64,000 nt of DNA from Asticcacaulis excentricus CB 48 (GCF_000175215.2 NC_014817.1:276501-340500); one strand, 5' to 3'; numbered from the stretch's first letter, positions 17,626 through 26,318 are shown. Made by a program: numbers and translations. The notes: generated from the letters alone by a model not told the origin.

Positions 17626-18351
17626 ATGACCCCGTCCGATCTTGAAACCGTACCCGCCGAATGTTCGGCTCTGGTGCTGTTTTCCGGCGGGCAGGATTCG
17701 ACCGCCTGCCTCGCTTGGGCTCTGACCCATTTCGAGCGGGTGGAAACCATCGGCTTCGACTATGGCCAGCGCCACGCCATTGAAATGACGACGCGCGCCC
17801 GCGTGCTGGAACGCTTTCCCGAGGTGTTTGAACTGGCGCGCACGCGTCTGGGTGACGACCATGTGGTTGATCTCAAAGGCTTTGGGCGCGTGGCGGAATC
17901 GTCGCTGACGCGCGAGCAGGAAATCCGCATGGGTGAACGCGGCCTGCCCAACTCTTTTGTTCCGGGGCGCAACCTGGTTTTCTTTGTCTATGCTGCGGCC
18001 GTAGCCGACCGTCGCGGCATAGACCATCTGGTCGGCGGAATGTGCGAGACAGATTTTTCCGGCTATCCCGACTGCCGTAAGGACACGCTGGAGGCCATGC
18101 AAACTGTCCTCAATCTCGGCATAGAACGGCCCTACAGGATCGACGCGCCACTGATGTTTCTGACCAAGGCCGAGACCTGGGCTTTGACGCATCAGTTAGG
18201 CGGAGATGCGCTGGTTGATCTGGTGCTCGAAGACACCCACACCTGCTATATGGGGGAGCGCGGTCAACGCCATGAATGGGGCTATGGCTGCGGCACCTGC
18301 CCGGCGTGCGAACTACGGGCGCGCGGTTTCGAGCAGTGGCGGAACCGCTGA
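17626..18351 (+). CDS. queC: 7-cyano-7-deazaguanine synthase
   Basis: ATP-dependent enzyme converting 7-carboxy-7-deazaguanine plus ammonia to preQ0 in queuosine synthesis. The PP-loop is SGGQDST near residue 20. The C-terminal zinc-binding cysteine cluster (CYMGERG...GCGTCPAC) is complete. At 241 residues it is normal length. Its TGA overlaps the queE ATG (TGATG), so the pair is co-translated. The 248-base leader was inspected for a preQ1 riboswitch; none could be recognised, although a small hairpin GGTTTC/GAAACC precedes the start. Confidence 0.97.
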   Translation: MTPSDLETVPAECSALVLFSGGQDSTACLAWALTHFERVETIGFDYGQRHAIEMTTRARVLERFPEVFELARTRLGDDHVVDLKGFGRVAESSLTREQEIRMGERGLPNSFVPGRNLVFFVYAAAVADRRGIDHLVGGMCETDFSGYPDCRKDTLEAMQTVLNLGIERPYRIDAPLMFLTKAETWALTHQLGGDALVDLVLEDTHTCYMGERGQRHEWGYGCGTCPACELRARGFEQWRNR

Positions 18352-19001
18352 TGGTTTATAGTTTCAAAGAGATATTTCTGACTCTTCAGGGCGAGGGCGG
18401 GCAGGCGGGTCGCGTAGCGGTGTTTGCGCGCTTTGCCGGTTGCAACCTATGGAGTGGGCGCGAACAGGACCGGGCGACGGCAGCCTGCACCTTCTGCGAC
18501 ACGGATTTTGTCGGCACCGATGGCGAGGGTGGCGGCAAGTTCGACACGCCCGAAGCGGCGGTGGCTGCGCTGGATGCGCATTGGGGTCAGATTGACCCCG
18601 CGCACAAATCGGTCGTCTTCACCGGCGGGGAACCGCTGCTGCAACTGGATGCACCTCTGATCGCGGCGGTGAAGTCCGCGGGCTATTTCATCGCGGTAGA
18701 ATCGAACGGTACGCTGCGCGCACCCATTGGCATCGACTGGTTGTGCATCTCGCCCAAGGGCGAAAACCGTCTGCATCAGACGTCCGGGCAAGAGTTGAAA
18801 CTGGTCTGGCCGCAGGATCGCGTCGATCCGGCGGAGTTTGCCCGTATGGACTTTGAGCGCTTCTATCTGCAACCGAAAGACCCGCTGGATCAGAATCCGG
18901 CCATGCGCGCCGCTCATACGCAGGCGGTGATCGACTACTGTCTGGCCCATCCTCAATGGCGCATGAGCGTTCAAACGCACAAGGTCGTAGGTGTCAGGTA
19001 G
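18351..19001 (+). CDS. queE: 7-carboxy-7-deazaguanine synthase (radical SAM)
   Basis: Radical-SAM enzyme forming CDG from carboxytetrahydropterin, the step before QueC. It has 216 residues. The cluster-binding cysteines are C31, C46 and C49 (C-x14-C-x2-C, the long-insert form typical of QueE) instead of the classical CxxxCxxC. FTGGEPLLQ is the SAM-binding GGE motif. It overlaps queC by one base. Its 3' end overlaps the convergent ppx gene by 8 bases. Confidence 0.95.
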   Translation: MVYSFKEIFLTLQGEGGQAGRVAVFARFAGCNLWSGREQDRATAACTFCDTDFVGTDGEGGGKFDTPEAAVAALDAHWGQIDPAHKSVVFTGGEPLLQLDAPLIAAVKSAGYFIAVESNGTLRAPIGIDWLCISPKGENRLHQTSGQELKLVWPQDRVDPAEFARMDFERFYLQPKDPLDQNPAMRAAHTQAVIDYCLAHPQWRMSVQTHKVVGVR

Positions 19002-20205
19002 ATTTATCTCGGCGCGTCCGGCGACGACGCGGCCGCTTTCTGACCATCGAAAGCAGCAGACCTTCGCGCAGGCCACGATCGGCGACGCGCAGACGGTCAC
19101 ACGGCCAAAGGCTTTGCACGGCTTCCAAAATGGCGGCCCCGGCCAGCACCAGATCTGCGCGATCCTTACCGATACAGGGTTCCTGCTCGCGTCCTCTTTG
19201 TCCCAGCCCCAGCAGACGGTCGATGACTGTGCGGCACTGATCATGCGTCATCCACAGACCATCGACCTTTGAGCGGTCATAACGGTCCAGCTTAAGATGC
19301 ATCCCGGCAAGGGAGGTAATGGCCCCGGAAGTACCGACAATATACGCCTGCTGCGCCTCAAACCAGGGGCGCAGGGGTTCCGGGGCTTTGAAGTCGATCA
19401 GGGATTGACGCACATCCTCGACCATCTGCGCAAACCATACCTGTTTGTCACCATTGGCCGGCTCTGGGAAGCGTTCGGCTAAGTTGACCACGCCTTTAGG
19501 AATGGAGATCCAGTATTGCGGCCGCGGTGTTTTCCCCCGCGCCGTCAGGCCTCGCGCCGCGTTCGTGCCGGTTGGCTCCGTTGCTTCCCCCAGAGGCAGC
19601 CAAGAAATCTCGGTCGATCCACCGCCGACATCCATCACAATAGCGGCTCTGGCGTCGCCTTCCAGCAACGAGGCGCAGCCGACAACCGACAGACGCGCTT
19701 CTTCTTCCGGCGTGATGATCGTCAGCTTGAGACCTGTTTCCCTTTCAACGCGGCGTATGAAGTCGGGACCGTTTTGCGCAATGCGGCAGGCCTGTGTGGC
19801 GACGGCGCGCGTGCGTACCACAGGCCGCCGCCCGATCTTTTCGGCGCACAGCTTAAGCGCCGCTAGCGCACGTTCCATGGCGCGATCGGACAGATTGCCC
19901 GTCTGGCTCAGGCCTTCGCCCAGTCGCACGATGCGAGAAAAGGCCTCAACGATGCGGAACTGACCGTTGTGCCAAGCGGCGATCATCAAGCGGCAATTAT
20001 TGGTTCCGAGATCAAGCGCGGCATAGAGCGGAGATGGGTCCATCGCCACCAGACGCTGGGGCGGCCTATCTTGTTGCGGTTGGGCTCGCGCGGGTGACGT
20101 GGGCGCCGCCTTAACGGTCGAGGCCGCGCTTTGGCCGCTGCCTCTGCGGGCGCGGCGCGGTCCACGCCTGCGGGGCGTACCGCTTTTTGAGGGAGCCTCA
20201 CTCAT
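18994..20205 (-). CDS. ppx: Ppx/GppA family exopolyphosphatase
   Basis: Member of the ASKHA phosphatase superfamily, hydrolysing polyphosphate and/or pppGpp. It has 403 residues. The phosphate-1 loop is ALDLGTNNCRLMIA and the phosphate-2 loop is MDVGGGSTEISW. The N-terminal 55 residues are a basic, Pro/Ala-rich, probably disordered extension (RRRGPRRARRGSG); the protein could also start at MDPSPLY, where the domain begins. In many alphaproteobacteria this gene precedes rlmE, which here lies 9 kb away. Confidence 0.9.
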   Translation of the reverse strand: MSEAPSKSGTPRRRGPRRARRGSGQSAASTVKAAPTSPARAQPQQDRPPQRLVAMDPSPLYAALDLGTNNCRLMIAAWHNGQFRIVEAFSRIVRLGEGLSQTGNLSDRAMERALAALKLCAEKIGRRPVVRTRAVATQACRIAQNGPDFIRRVERETGLKLTIITPEEEARLSVVGCASLLEGDARAAIVMDVGGGSTEISWLPLGEATEPTGTNAARGLTARGKTPRPQYWISIPKGVVNLAERFPEPANGDKQVWFAQMVEDVRQSLIDFKAPEPLRPWFEAQQAYIVGTSGAITSLAGMHLKLDRYDRSKVDGLWMTHDQCRTVIDRLLGLGQRGREQEPCIGKDRADLVLAGAAILEAVQSLWPCDRLRVADRGLREGLLLSMVRKRPRRRRTRRDKST

Positions 20206-20471
20206 GGTGGCTCATACCCCGCTTGATCAGTATGTGGGACGCTTGGGCCTTTGGCCGCGTCAAGTTGCTCTGAGCCTAGACCGCATTTTCCTCCGTGCAA
20301 AGCGCTTTTGTGTTAATTTCGTCACGTCGCGGACGGGTAATTCTGCAACGACCCACGCGCCGCATGAATTGCCTGCGATTCCGACAACCAAAGGGGGAAG
20401 GGGGGAGGCGCAGGTGTCGAGTCGCGGTACACCAGACGGGTGGACAATACCGCAACCGAGGGGAGGCGCTG

Positions 20472-20852
20472 ATGATTACCGATTCTGTCTCTGGTTCCGT
20501 TAACGGCGCTTATGTAACGGGCGGCGGGGATCGTGCAGCGCGTTTCGGCATCGGTCAGCTGGTCCGCCACGTCCTGTTCGACTTTCGCGGCGTGGTCTTC
20601 GATATTGATCCACAGTTTTCTGATACCGAAGAATGGCTTATGGCCATCCCCGAAGCGGTGCGTCCGGAGAAGGATCAGCCCTTTTATCACCTGCTCGCTG
20701 AAAATGGCGACATCTGCTATGTTGCCTATGCGTCCGAGGGCAACCTTTGCCCGGATGAAACGGGAATGCCGCTACGCCACCCGCAGACGGACCTTATTTT
20801 TGAACGTTTCGAAAACGGCCGCTATCTCCTGAAATCGCGTCTCGCCAATTAA
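20472..20852 (+). CDS. hspQ: Heat shock protein HspQ
   Basis: A 126-residue hemimethylated-DNA-binding-like (YccV) protein. In E. coli HspQ acts as a specificity factor for Lon and affects DnaA stability. The core FGIGQLVRHVLFDFRGVVFDIDP and the downstream DQPFYHLLAE motif are clear. The ATG behind GGGGAGG is chosen over upstream starts. A 20-residue Gly/Ser leader before the domain is longer than in enterics. Confidence 0.92.
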   Translation: MITDSVSGSVNGAYVTGGGDRAARFGIGQLVRHVLFDFRGVVFDIDPQFSDTEEWLMAIPEAVRPEKDQPFYHLLAENGDICYVAYASEGNLCPDETGMPLRHPQTDLIFERFENGRYLLKSRLAN

Positions 20853-21020
20853 GCTGCACTGGTCAGTAAGGCGTCATGCCCAGACCTGTAAGGGACTGCC
20901 GTAATTTTGCCGTGCTGAAATCGTTTCGTTATGGATAGGGTGGCGTTGTTCGCACGGCTGAAAACCGCGTTTAGCCCGCGTTCATGATGGTTTCTTTATG
21001 ATGGCGAATGAAACTGACAT

Positions 21021-21056
21021 AAAAAAAGCTCACCAATTCTGGAAGAATTGGTGAGC
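21021..21056 (-). terminator. Terminator hairpin that incorporates the tRNA-Lys 3' end
   Basis: On the minus strand GCTCACCAATTC, a 5-nt loop and GAATTGGTGAGC form a perfect 12-bp stem followed by seven Ts. The left arm includes the last acceptor-strand bases, the discriminator A and the CCA of the tRNA, so terminator and tRNA folds are mutually exclusive. Confidence 0.85.
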
Positions 21057-21125
21057 CCGCTGGGACTCGAACCCAGGACCCTCTGATTAAAAGTCAGATG
21101 CTCTAGCCGGCTGAGCTACGGGCTC
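21049..21125 (-). tRNA. tRNA-Lys (anticodon TTT)
   Basis: On the minus strand the 7-bp acceptor GAGCCCG/CGGGCTC, D arm (TAGCTCAGCCGGCTAGAGC), anticodon loop CTTTTAA (anticodon TTT) between TCTGA and TCAGA, and T arm with GTTCGAGTCCC are all present. The discriminator is A and CCA is encoded. It is 77 nt including CCA. Confidence 0.97.
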
Positions 21126-21269
21126 ATCAAGACGTACCTTACGACCGAAGTCGTTTGGGTGCGGTCTTCATAGTGGGGAGTTTTTGTTTGCGCAAGCGCA
21201 AGGTTCAAGTTTTATGTGTTGTGTTGTAGATAAATGGCGTACAGCAGGGTGCGCGGAGGGACATTCAGA

Positions 21270-21983
21270 ATGAAGATGTGGCGTATCGCTTCGGCTTTTG
21301 GCGGAATCGCGTGCCTCTTCGGCCCCCTTAGCGCCTGCGCGAGCAAGCCTGACAAGGTGCAGATCGTCGCATCTCATCCTGTTGAGGCCAACGATCCCAA
21401 GACGAAAAATGATCCGACTTTTAGTCAAACCATGCGCAAGAGCGCTTCGGATGTGGGTGACGGTTTCGGAGACGCCATCACCGCGCCGTTGGTCGATCTC
21501 AACCTGAAACGCAAGGAAATCCCCCCGGTTTTGATGCGGGCGTCTAAAAATACGTACGATCTCGCCAATTTGGAGAATTGCGAATCCATCGCGGGCGAGG
21601 TGGCCCTATTGGATCAGGCGCTGGGGCCGGATTTTGATGAGCCTCCGCCCCCGGAAGGCACCATGACTTCACGCGGTGGCAAGATGGCGTCGGATGCGAC
21701 CCTGACGGCTGTGCGTTCAGCGGCCACCGACGTGTTGCCTATGCGCGGCCTGATCCGCAAGATGACGGGTGCCGAAAAACACCAGAAGTCGATGGACCGC
21801 GCCATTGCCGCGGGTAATGTCCGCCGGGCCTATCTGAAAGGTGTCGGCATGAACAAGAACTGTTCCCCGCCGGCAGCGCCGTCGTGGTTTGTCCCTAAGC
21901 AGGCCCGTGTGACGGTGGAAGAAGTGGTCGATCCGAACCCGGCCGCGGCACCGACATTGCGAAAAATTAACAAGCGCAAATAA
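21270..21983 (+). CDS. Predicted lipoprotein of unknown function
   Basis: A 237-residue protein with a lipoprotein signal peptide: hydrophobic stretch then lipobox LSAC with the lipidated cysteine at 23. The mature part is hydrophilic and charged, with a DEPPPPEGT linker near the middle and a basic C-terminus (TLRKINKRK). No domain is recognised; similar proteins appear in Caulobacteraceae by general impression only. The ATG behind GGAGGG is chosen over one 12 codons upstream because it gives the lipobox signal. Confidence 0.75.
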   Translation: MKMWRIASAFGGIACLFGPLSACASKPDKVQIVASHPVEANDPKTKNDPTFSQTMRKSASDVGDGFGDAITAPLVDLNLKRKEIPPVLMRASKNTYDLANLENCESIAGEVALLDQALGPDFDEPPPPEGTMTSRGGKMASDATLTAVRSAATDVLPMRGLIRKMTGAEKHQKSMDRAIAAGNVRRAYLKGVGMNKNCSPPAAPSWFVPKQARVTVEEVVDPNPAAAPTLRKINKRK

Positions 21984-22017
21984 TTACACTGCGATCTTAA
22001 AGCGCCCATTAGCGTTA

Positions 22018-22105
22018 AAGCGGGATGATTTCGACCGCCGCCATTGAGGCGGCGGCCAAGGTGGCGTAGCACGTCCCCAGCGCGAGGTGAGGCGAATACG
22101 AAATC
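22018..22105. repeat. Intergenic repeat, copy B
   Basis: Contains GCGGGATGATTTC followed by GCCGCCATTGAGGCGGCGGCCAAGGTGG, matching copy A near 7,070 (GCGGAATGATTTC ... GCCGCCATTGAGGCG). It lies between the convergent lipoprotein and tgt genes. Confidence 0.6.
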
Positions 22106-22124
22106 ATAATGTTAACACAATGGT

Positions 22125-23246
22125 TTAGGCGGACGTTTTCAGATGCGTTTCGTGGAACCACGTACGGAAGGCCTGAAACTCACCTGCCGCGATAGCGTCG
22201 CGCATGCGGATCATCAGGGCCTGAAAGAAGGCAATGTTGTGCCAGCTTAATAGCACCTGCCCCAGGATTTCCTCCGCCTTGAACAGGTGGTGCAGATAGG
22301 CCTTGGAATAGTCGCGGCTGGCCGGACAGTCGCTGGCGGCATCCAGCGGAGTGTCGTCCTCGGCAAAGCGAGCGTTTTTGATGTTGATCGGACCTTCCCA
22401 TGTCCACACCTGACCGTGGCGACCAGAGCGCGTTGGCAGGACGCAGTCGAACATATCGACGCCACGCGCCACGCCTTCGACCAGATCAATCGGCTTGCCT
22501 ACTCCCATGAGGTAGCGCGGACGGTTCCACGGCAGGAGCGGCGCGCAGTATTCCAGCGTGTCGCACATGGCCTCATGACCTTCACCAACAGCCAGACCGC
22601 CGATGGCATAGCCGTCAAAGCCGATCTCCAGCAGACGGTCGGTCGATTCGCGGCGTAGGCTCTCAAAGGTCGAGCCCTGCTGAATGCCGAACAGGGCCTG
22701 CGTGTCGCGCTGCCCAAACGCCTGTTTCGATCGCAGGCCCCAGCGCGCCGACAGTTGCAGCGCGTTTTGCGCGCGCGCTTCGTCGGCGGGCCATGAAACG
22801 CACTCATCGAGTTGCATGACGATGTCAGAGCCCAGCAGGTCGGCCTGAATCTCCATCGAGCGTTCCGGGGACAGGACGTGCTTTGAGCCATCGATATGGC
22901 TCTGAAAGGTCACGGCCTCTTCGGTGACTTTGGAGATTTGCGACAGGCTCATCACCTGAAAGCCGCCGGAATCGGTGAGGATGGGGCCGTCCCAGCCCAT
23001 GAATTTGTGCAGGCCGCCCAGCCGCTTAACACGCTCGGCCGACGGGCGTAGCATCAGGTGATAGGTGTTGCCGAGGATGATTTTGGCGTGGCTCTGACGC
23101 ACCATGTCGAGCGTCAGGGCCTTGACCGTAGCGGCGGTGCCTACGGGCATGAAGATAGGGGTCGGGATGTCGCCACGCGGCGTTTTCAGCACGCCGGTGC
23201 GGGCCTGACCATCGGAAGCGGAGATTTCAAAAGGGAATGCGGACAT
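22125..23246 (-). CDS. tgt: tRNA-guanine transglycosylase
   Basis: Exchanges guanine-34 for preQ1 in tRNAs with GUN anticodons. From the ATG chosen it has 373 residues. Recognisable are TDSGGFQVMSL, the substrate-site GGLAVGEG, and DCVLPTRSGRHGQVWT. The usual zinc motif (C-x-C-x2-C before the YSRAYLHHL box) here reads S305-D-C307-P-A-S310, so two of the three cysteine ligands are serines while the histidine in YLHHL remains. This codon reading was rechecked on the DNA. It may still be active without zinc. Other queuosine genes (queC, queE, queA) lie within 5 kb on either side. Confidence 0.95.
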   Translation of the reverse strand: MSAFPFEISASDGQARTGVLKTPRGDIPTPIFMPVGTAATVKALTLDMVRQSHAKIILGNTYHLMLRPSAERVKRLGGLHKFMGWDGPILTDSGGFQVMSLSQISKVTEEAVTFQSHIDGSKHVLSPERSMEIQADLLGSDIVMQLDECVSWPADEARAQNALQLSARWGLRSKQAFGQRDTQALFGIQQGSTFESLRRESTDRLLEIGFDGYAIGGLAVGEGHEAMCDTLEYCAPLLPWNRPRYLMGVGKPIDLVEGVARGVDMFDCVLPTRSGRHGQVWTWEGPINIKNARFAEDDTPLDAASDCPASRDYSKAYLHHLFKAEEILGQVLLSWHNIAFFQALMIRMRDAIAAGEFQAFRTWFHETHLKTSA

Positions 23247-23339
23247 GGGCGGGGTATTAGACGCCCTCAATCTCTAAGTCAAAGCGGTTGCAAGTTGGCT
23301 GTCGAAGTTACACCTTCTGATACGACAAGGGAGGGAGTG

Positions 23340-23882
23340 ATGAAGATACATCTATGGGTCGCAGGCGTGAGCTTTGTTCTTCTCGCCCCCATTGCCCACG
23401 CCAAAGAAAAACTGGAATGGCGCTACGACCGTGCAAATGAAGGTGTTTTGGTTCTCTATGACGTTGATAGCGGCAGTTACCCTTATGAGGAGCTGTCTTT
23501 GACCTGTGAGGACAATGGCGATTTGAGTGTCGAAGCGAGAGGGATCCGCTTATGGAGTGACGTAAACGGGCCTGTTATTGATCCCGATGATCTTCAGAGT
23601 TTAGCGATTGAAACGGATATGTTCCGTATTGAAGCCCCATTACAAAAGGTGACCTCTGAGTATTTAGGATGGGCGCAGGCACGGTTCCCTAAGTCCGGTA
23701 TGTTGGTAGAGGGGCTCAGGGGCGCATTTTTGGTAGTGCGTGCTGTCAATCGAAATCCGGTGACGTCACGCCCGCTGGAGCGGGGTGACTACAGCAGGCT
23801 ATATTCCCCGCCCGACTACACGAAATCCGGACCTTTTCGCCAATATTGTGCAAAGCGGATTCCCCCAACAGCACGATATTGA
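23340..23882 (+). CDS. Secreted hypothetical protein
   Basis: A 180-residue protein with a clear signal peptide (MKIHLWVAGVSFVLLAPIAHA, cleavage before KEK). The mature part holds two cysteines (LTCEDNG and QYCAK), which could form a disulfide. No family was recognised. The start is supported by GGGAGGGAG directly upstream. It ends 4 bases before the convergent stop of the next membrane protein. Confidence 0.7.
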   Translation: MKIHLWVAGVSFVLLAPIAHAKEKLEWRYDRANEGVLVLYDVDSGSYPYEELSLTCEDNGDLSVEARGIRLWSDVNGPVIDPDDLQSLAIETDMFRIEAPLQKVTSEYLGWAQARFPKSGMLVEGLRGAFLVVRAVNRNPVTSRPLERGDYSRLYSPPDYTKSGPFRQYCAKRIPPTARY

Positions 23883-23886
23883 AAAC

Positions 23887-24477
23887 TCAACTGTTGCGCC
23901 ATTTGGTGTAGGCGTCTCTGCACAGATCAGACGCGCGTCTGTATACAGCCTCTTCCTCAGAAAGGCGCTGATGAGCGCGTTCCCAACGCAAAAACGGCGT
24001 CAGTTCGCGGTGCACGGAGACGACCGTAGTACCCCATGAGGGTCCACCTGACTGTGTGCGAATTTCACACCCAATACCCGGTTCCAAAATTTCAGTGTGC
24101 TTATTACCGTCATCCAAACCGAACGATATGAATAAGAGCAAAGGAAAGCCAAACGTGGCCATAAAATATCCGAATACAATCGGCAGGGCGGTCACGAATT
24201 TTATGATCATACGAAATCCGATGCGACTGTCGCCTATGCCCCAGCCTTCCCACGCAAGAAAGGCGTAGGCTGCGTAGGCCAGCGCCAAGGCGGTCATATT
24301 GACGAGGGGAGAGGTGAAGCGCAAACCCACGGCCCAAGCTAGGGCGACCACGGGCAAAACAGCGAAGGAGACTGGCAGGAGTTTGTGGCGTTTATGCCGC
24401 CAGAAGCGATGGATCAGATAAGCAAGCGGAGGCGCACCGATCAACCCGCCCCACAAAATCCCCATGCCAATCGTCAT
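23887..24477 (-). CDS. Hypothetical membrane protein
   Basis: A 196-residue protein with four predicted membrane helices in the first 125 residues (for example LAYLIHRF, VLPVVALAWAVGL, ALALAYAAYAFLAW, GYFMATFGFPLLLFISF) and a soluble C-terminal part with two cysteines (GIGCEIRT, SDLCRDAYTKW). No known family was recognised. It starts 21 bases downstream of the GNAT gene on the same strand, so it may be co-transcribed with it. Confidence 0.65.
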   Translation of the reverse strand: MTIGMGILWGGLIGAPPLAYLIHRFWRHKRHKLLPVSFAVLPVVALAWAVGLRFTSPLVNMTALALAYAAYAFLAWEGWGIGDSRIGFRMIIKFVTALPIVFGYFMATFGFPLLLFISFGLDDGNKHTEILEPGIGCEIRTQSGGPSWGTTVVSVHRELTPFLRWERAHQRLSEEEAVYRRASDLCRDAYTKWRNS

Positions 24478-24498
24478 GACATCCCTATCTGTTTGAGG

Positions 24499-25005
24499 TC
24501 ACGGATGTCGCTCGAATTGGGTGACTTTGTGACCCTTATAGGTTGCGTCGCCAAAGGCTTGGTACCCCAATGCGGCTGCCACCTTTTGCGACGGCGTATT
24601 GGACGGGTCGATAATGCACACGGTGCGTTGCGGGTGTGTGGCGTCAAACCAGTCGTGGGCGGCCCGCACGGCCTCCAGAGCATAGCCCCGGCCCTGACAG
24701 GCGGGCGTAATGGCCCAAGCGGCTTCGGGCGACAGGTCGAAATTGGGCCCCAGACCGCGGTGGAAGTCGGCCAGACCCGTATCCCCTACAAACCGCCCTG
24801 TATCCTTTTCGATGGCGGCGAACAGGCCCCAGCCAAAGGCCGTCCAGTGCCCCATGTAGCGCAGCAGGCGGTGCCACACCTCTTCCGGCGACTGCGGCGT
24901 GAGGCCTGAGAGGCGGTAAAAGTCCGGGTCGCCGAACATGGCACACAGGCCGTTATAGTCGTCAAGGACGTGCGGACGGAGGATCAGGCGAGGGGTTTCG
25001 ATCAT
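24499..25005 (-). CDS. GNAT family N-acetyltransferase (RimJ/RimL-like)
   Basis: A 168-residue acetyltransferase. It opens with the RimJ-type ETPRLILRPHVLDD, has the acetyl-CoA-binding motif CQGRGYALEAVRAAHDW, and closes with PSNTPSQKVAAALGYQ. The substrate (a small molecule or protein N-terminus) cannot be inferred. The ATG at MIETPR is chosen because the domain begins there. Confidence 0.9.
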   Translation of the reverse strand: MIETPRLILRPHVLDDYNGLCAMFGDPDFYRLSGLTPQSPEEVWHRLLRYMGHWTAFGWGLFAAIEKDTGRFVGDTGLADFHRGLGPNFDLSPEAAWAITPACQGRGYALEAVRAAHDWFDATHPQRTVCIIDPSNTPSQKVAAALGYQAFGDATYKGHKVTQFERHP

Positions 25006-25076
25006 AGTCAAAGGGGTATCTTGCTTTTCTTGAAGCGGCAATCTGGCGCACACCGTATCCTGCGTTATAAGCGGGT

Positions 25077-26210
25077 ATGACCGCAGATATCGCCCCCTTC
25101 TACGCCATAGAGATCAGCCGGCTGGCCCACGCCCTCAAGGATCAGGGGCGCTCCATCATCCATATGGAGTTCGGACAGCCCTCAACCGGCGCGCCGAAAG
25201 CCGCGATTGAGGCCGCGCATCGTATTCTCGACAGCGACGGCATGGGCTATTGGGAAAGCACGCCCTTGAAGGCGCGGCTGGCGAAGCATTATCTCGGCAG
25301 CTACGGCGTCAGTGTCGATCCGGAGCGCTTTATTCTGACCTGCGGGGCGTCCCCCGCTCTGGTGCTGGCGCTCAGTGCGGGCTTTAAACCGGGGGCGCGT
25401 ATCGCGCTCGCGCGGCCCGGCTATGTGGCCTATCGCAATGTGCTGAAGGCGCTGAACATGGTGCCGATCGAAATCCCTTGTGGGCCGGAAGTGCGCTTTC
25501 AACTGACCGCCGAGGCGCTGAGCACGCTCGATCCGGCTCCGGATGGCGTGATTATCGCCAGCCCGGCCAACCCCACCGGCACGGTCATAGCGCCTGACGA
25601 ACTCAAGGCCATAGCGGAGGTGTGCCGATCGCGCGGTATCCGCATCCTGTCGGACGAAATCTATCACGGCCTGACCTATGAAGCCCCGGCGCGGTCGTTG
25701 CTCGAACACGCGCCAGACGCCTGGGTGGTCAGCAGTTTTTCCAAATATTTCAGCATGGTCGGCTGGCGGCTTGGCTGGTGCTTAGCCCCCGAAAGCCATG
25801 TCGCCGCTGCACGCGCCTATGTCGGCAACCTGTTTCTGACCGCGCCCTCGCTCAGCCAGCACGCCGGGCTAATCGCGCTCGACAGCCGCGCGGAACTGGA
25901 TGGGCATGTCCAAACCTATCGTCGCAATCGCCGTCTGCTGCTCGATGCCTTGCCGCAACTGGGTCTGAGCCGCATCGCACCGCCCGACGGGGCCTTCTAT
26001 ATCTATGCCGATATTGGGCATCTGACCGATGACAGCCTGTCCTTCTGCAAGGCGCTGCTTAATGATACAGGCGTCTGCACCGCGCCCGGCATCGACTTCG
26101 ATCCGGTCGAAGGGCACCGCTTTATCCGCTTCAGCTTTGCCGTTTCGGCGGATGAGGTCGAGGACGCGATCACGCGCCTGGTGCCGTGGTTTAAGGCGAA
26201 AAGTCCTTAA
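25077..26210 (+). CDS. Class I/II PLP-dependent aminotransferase
   Basis: A 377-residue fold-type I aminotransferase. ASPANPTGTV is the substrate/PLP Asn loop, LSDEIYHGLTY holds the PLP-pyridine Asp and Tyr, and SSFSKYFSMVGWRLGW holds the Schiff-base lysine. FIRFSFA near the end carries the carboxylate-binding Arg. It resembles aspartate/aromatic-type enzymes, but substrate specificity is not predictable. It is divergent from the GNAT gene. Confidence 0.94.
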   Translation: MTADIAPFYAIEISRLAHALKDQGRSIIHMEFGQPSTGAPKAAIEAAHRILDSDGMGYWESTPLKARLAKHYLGSYGVSVDPERFILTCGASPALVLALSAGFKPGARIALARPGYVAYRNVLKALNMVPIEIPCGPEVRFQLTAEALSTLDPAPDGVIIASPANPTGTVIAPDELKAIAEVCRSRGIRILSDEIYHGLTYEAPARSLLEHAPDAWVVSSFSKYFSMVGWRLGWCLAPESHVAAARAYVGNLFLTAPSLSQHAGLIALDSRAELDGHVQTYRRNRRLLLDALPQLGLSRIAPPDGAFYIYADIGHLTDDSLSFCKALLNDTGVCTAPGIDFDPVEGHRFIRFSFAVSADEVEDAITRLVPWFKAKSP

Positions 26211-26213
26211 AGA

Positions 26214-26236
26214 TGCAGGAGTCGCAGACCCCTGCA
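26214..26236. repeat. GC-rich palindrome with 3-nt loop (copy 5)
   Basis: TGCAGGAGTC, loop GCA, GACCCCTGCA, one mismatch; immediately after the aminotransferase stop. Confidence 0.6.
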
Positions 26237-26290
26237 CCCCATCACATATTCCGAGCACAACGGATAGTCTGCTTGCTCCAAGTATTGGGG

Positions 26291-26313
26291 TGCAGGGGCC
26301 TGCGGCCCCTGCG
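26291..26313. repeat. GC-rich palindrome with 3-nt loop (copy 6)
   Basis: TGCAGGGGCC, loop TGC, GGCCCCTGCG; just beyond the queA stop. Copies 5 and 6 flank the convergent gap, in inverted relation. Confidence 0.65.
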
Positions 26314-26318
26314 TCATC

